In this document: one piece after another, positions 16,242 to 16,561 of the stretch
Numbering within the stretch: position 1 is the first letter of the stretch
Layout of the letters: each line of letters opens with the position of its first letter
Assembly (NCBI GenBank): GCA_002492295.1
Contig: DKYC01000057.1
Coordinates: 1 to 16,561 of the forward strand
DNA: 16,561 bases
Direction of reading: 5' to 3'
Source: Lachnospiraceae bacterium UBA7110
GTDB lineage: Bacteria; Bacillota; Clostridia; Lachnospirales; Lachnospiraceae
Position numbers and translations under genes: made by a program
The notes under the pieces: model-generated
The model's database searches: none
What the model saw: only the letters and a program-made list of their open reading frames with translations
What the model was told of the DNA's origin: nothing

Positions 16242-16271
16242 ATTATACTGTGAAATGTCACATTTTTTCAA
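16242..16271 (-). promoter_or_regulatory. Promoter of the chemotaxis receptor gene with palindrome in the spacer
   Basis: On the minus strand TTGAAA (16271-16266) and TATAAT (16247-16242) have an 18-bp spacer, a sigma-A-type promoter rather than the sigma-28 type often used for receptors. The spacer contains TGTGA-N4-TCACA (16249-16262), a perfect inverted repeat that could bind a dimeric regulator of the CRP/FNR kind. Start near 16235, leader about 36 nt. Confidence 0.65.
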
Positions 16272-16356
16272 TACTTATATGAAATAATCCAAAAAAACAG
16301 AAAATTTGCACAAAACTGCGTTCTCCAAATTGTGTAAAATAGGTATAAATTTGCGT

Positions 16357-16404
16357 AAAAAAAGTGCCTACACCAGCCCCAAAAGCCAGTGTAAGCCACA
16401 CTTT
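16357..16404 (-). terminator. Intrinsic terminator after prfA
   Basis: Read on the minus strand, AAAGTG pairs with CACTTT at the base, then, after an asymmetric internal loop, TACACTGGC pairs with GCTGGTGTA (with two G-U pairs) around a TTTTGGG loop. Seven T residues (16363-16357) follow. It begins 7 nt after the prfA stop and isolates prfA from the chemotaxis gene. Confidence 0.78.
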
Positions 16405-16410
16405 GTTTTA

Positions 16411-16561
16411 TCAATTCTGATTCATCTTCACCAGTTTCGCCGCCTGGTCCGCGGAAATGCATGCGTCCAAAATCTCATCAATATCCCCGTTCATAATCTT
16501 ATCAAGCTTATACAGCGTCAGATTAATCCGATGGTCCGTCACGCGCCCCTGCGGGAAATTG
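16411..16561 (-). CDS. prfA: Peptide chain release factor 1, C-terminal 49 residues
   Basis: Release factor 1 reads UAA and UAG stop codons and triggers hydrolysis of the finished peptide from the ribosome. Only the C-terminal end is in the window: the frame is open from the right edge to TGA at 16413-16411. The residues NFPQGRVTDHRINLTLYKL, followed by DKIMNGDIDEILDACISADQ, match the conserved tail of RF1; RF2 differs in this block (it lacks the TDHRINLT form). The start, the GGQ motif and the codon-recognition loop lie outside the window. Its neighbours upstream (commonly prmC/hemK) cannot be seen. Confidence 0.93.
   Translation of the reverse strand, partial: NFPQGRVTDHRINLTLYKLDKIMNGDIDEILDACISADQAAKLVKMNQN

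Noticed and set aside
16268..16462. Minus-strand 64-codon frame overlapping the end of prfA
   Set aside because: It overlaps prfA in another frame and runs through the prfA terminator; composition is unlike a real protein.

Overview
This window looks like chromosomal DNA from a Gram-positive, anaerobic, probably motile member of the Clostridia, most likely Lachnospiraceae. The taxonomic call is inference from protein style, the strong AAGGAGG-type ribosome sites, the sigma-A promoters, a GatCAB amidotransferase operon and a YkuD L,D-transpeptidase; no rRNA or other marker is present to confirm it. All genes but one lie on the minus strand. I see no mobile element, CRISPR array, tRNA or rRNA gene.

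Layout from left to right (minus-strand genes therefore read right to left): a partial membrane-anchored L,D-transpeptidase (C-terminus off the left edge); a strong hairpin terminator; gltD and gltB, the two subunits of NADPH-type glutamate synthase, in one operon; a 365-bp divergent intergenic region holding two good sigma-A promoters and, on the gltB side, a leader with mutually exclusive hairpins and an intrinsic terminator; a lone plus-strand flavin-reductase-family gene; a small protein with two zinc ribbons flanking a helix-turn-helix (YvyF/TIGR03826-like); gatB, gatA, gatC and aspS in one tight operon (transcription order aspS-gatC-gatA-gatB); a methyl-accepting chemotaxis protein; and the last 50 codons of prfA (release factor 1) at the right edge.

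Functionally there are three themes. Glutamate synthase makes glutamate from glutamine and 2-oxoglutarate, and its leader RNA suggests control by transcription attenuation. aspS-gatCAB links aspartyl-tRNA synthesis to tRNA-dependent amidation; AspRS carries the His31 loop residue known from nondiscriminating enzymes, so the operon could make Asn-tRNAAsn through Asp-tRNAAsn. The chemotaxis receptor and the YvyF-like protein point to motility. Most of the window is ordinary core-genome content; the best candidates for something less described are the gltBD leader switch, the inverted repeat over the promoter of the zinc-ribbon gene, and the structured aspS leader.
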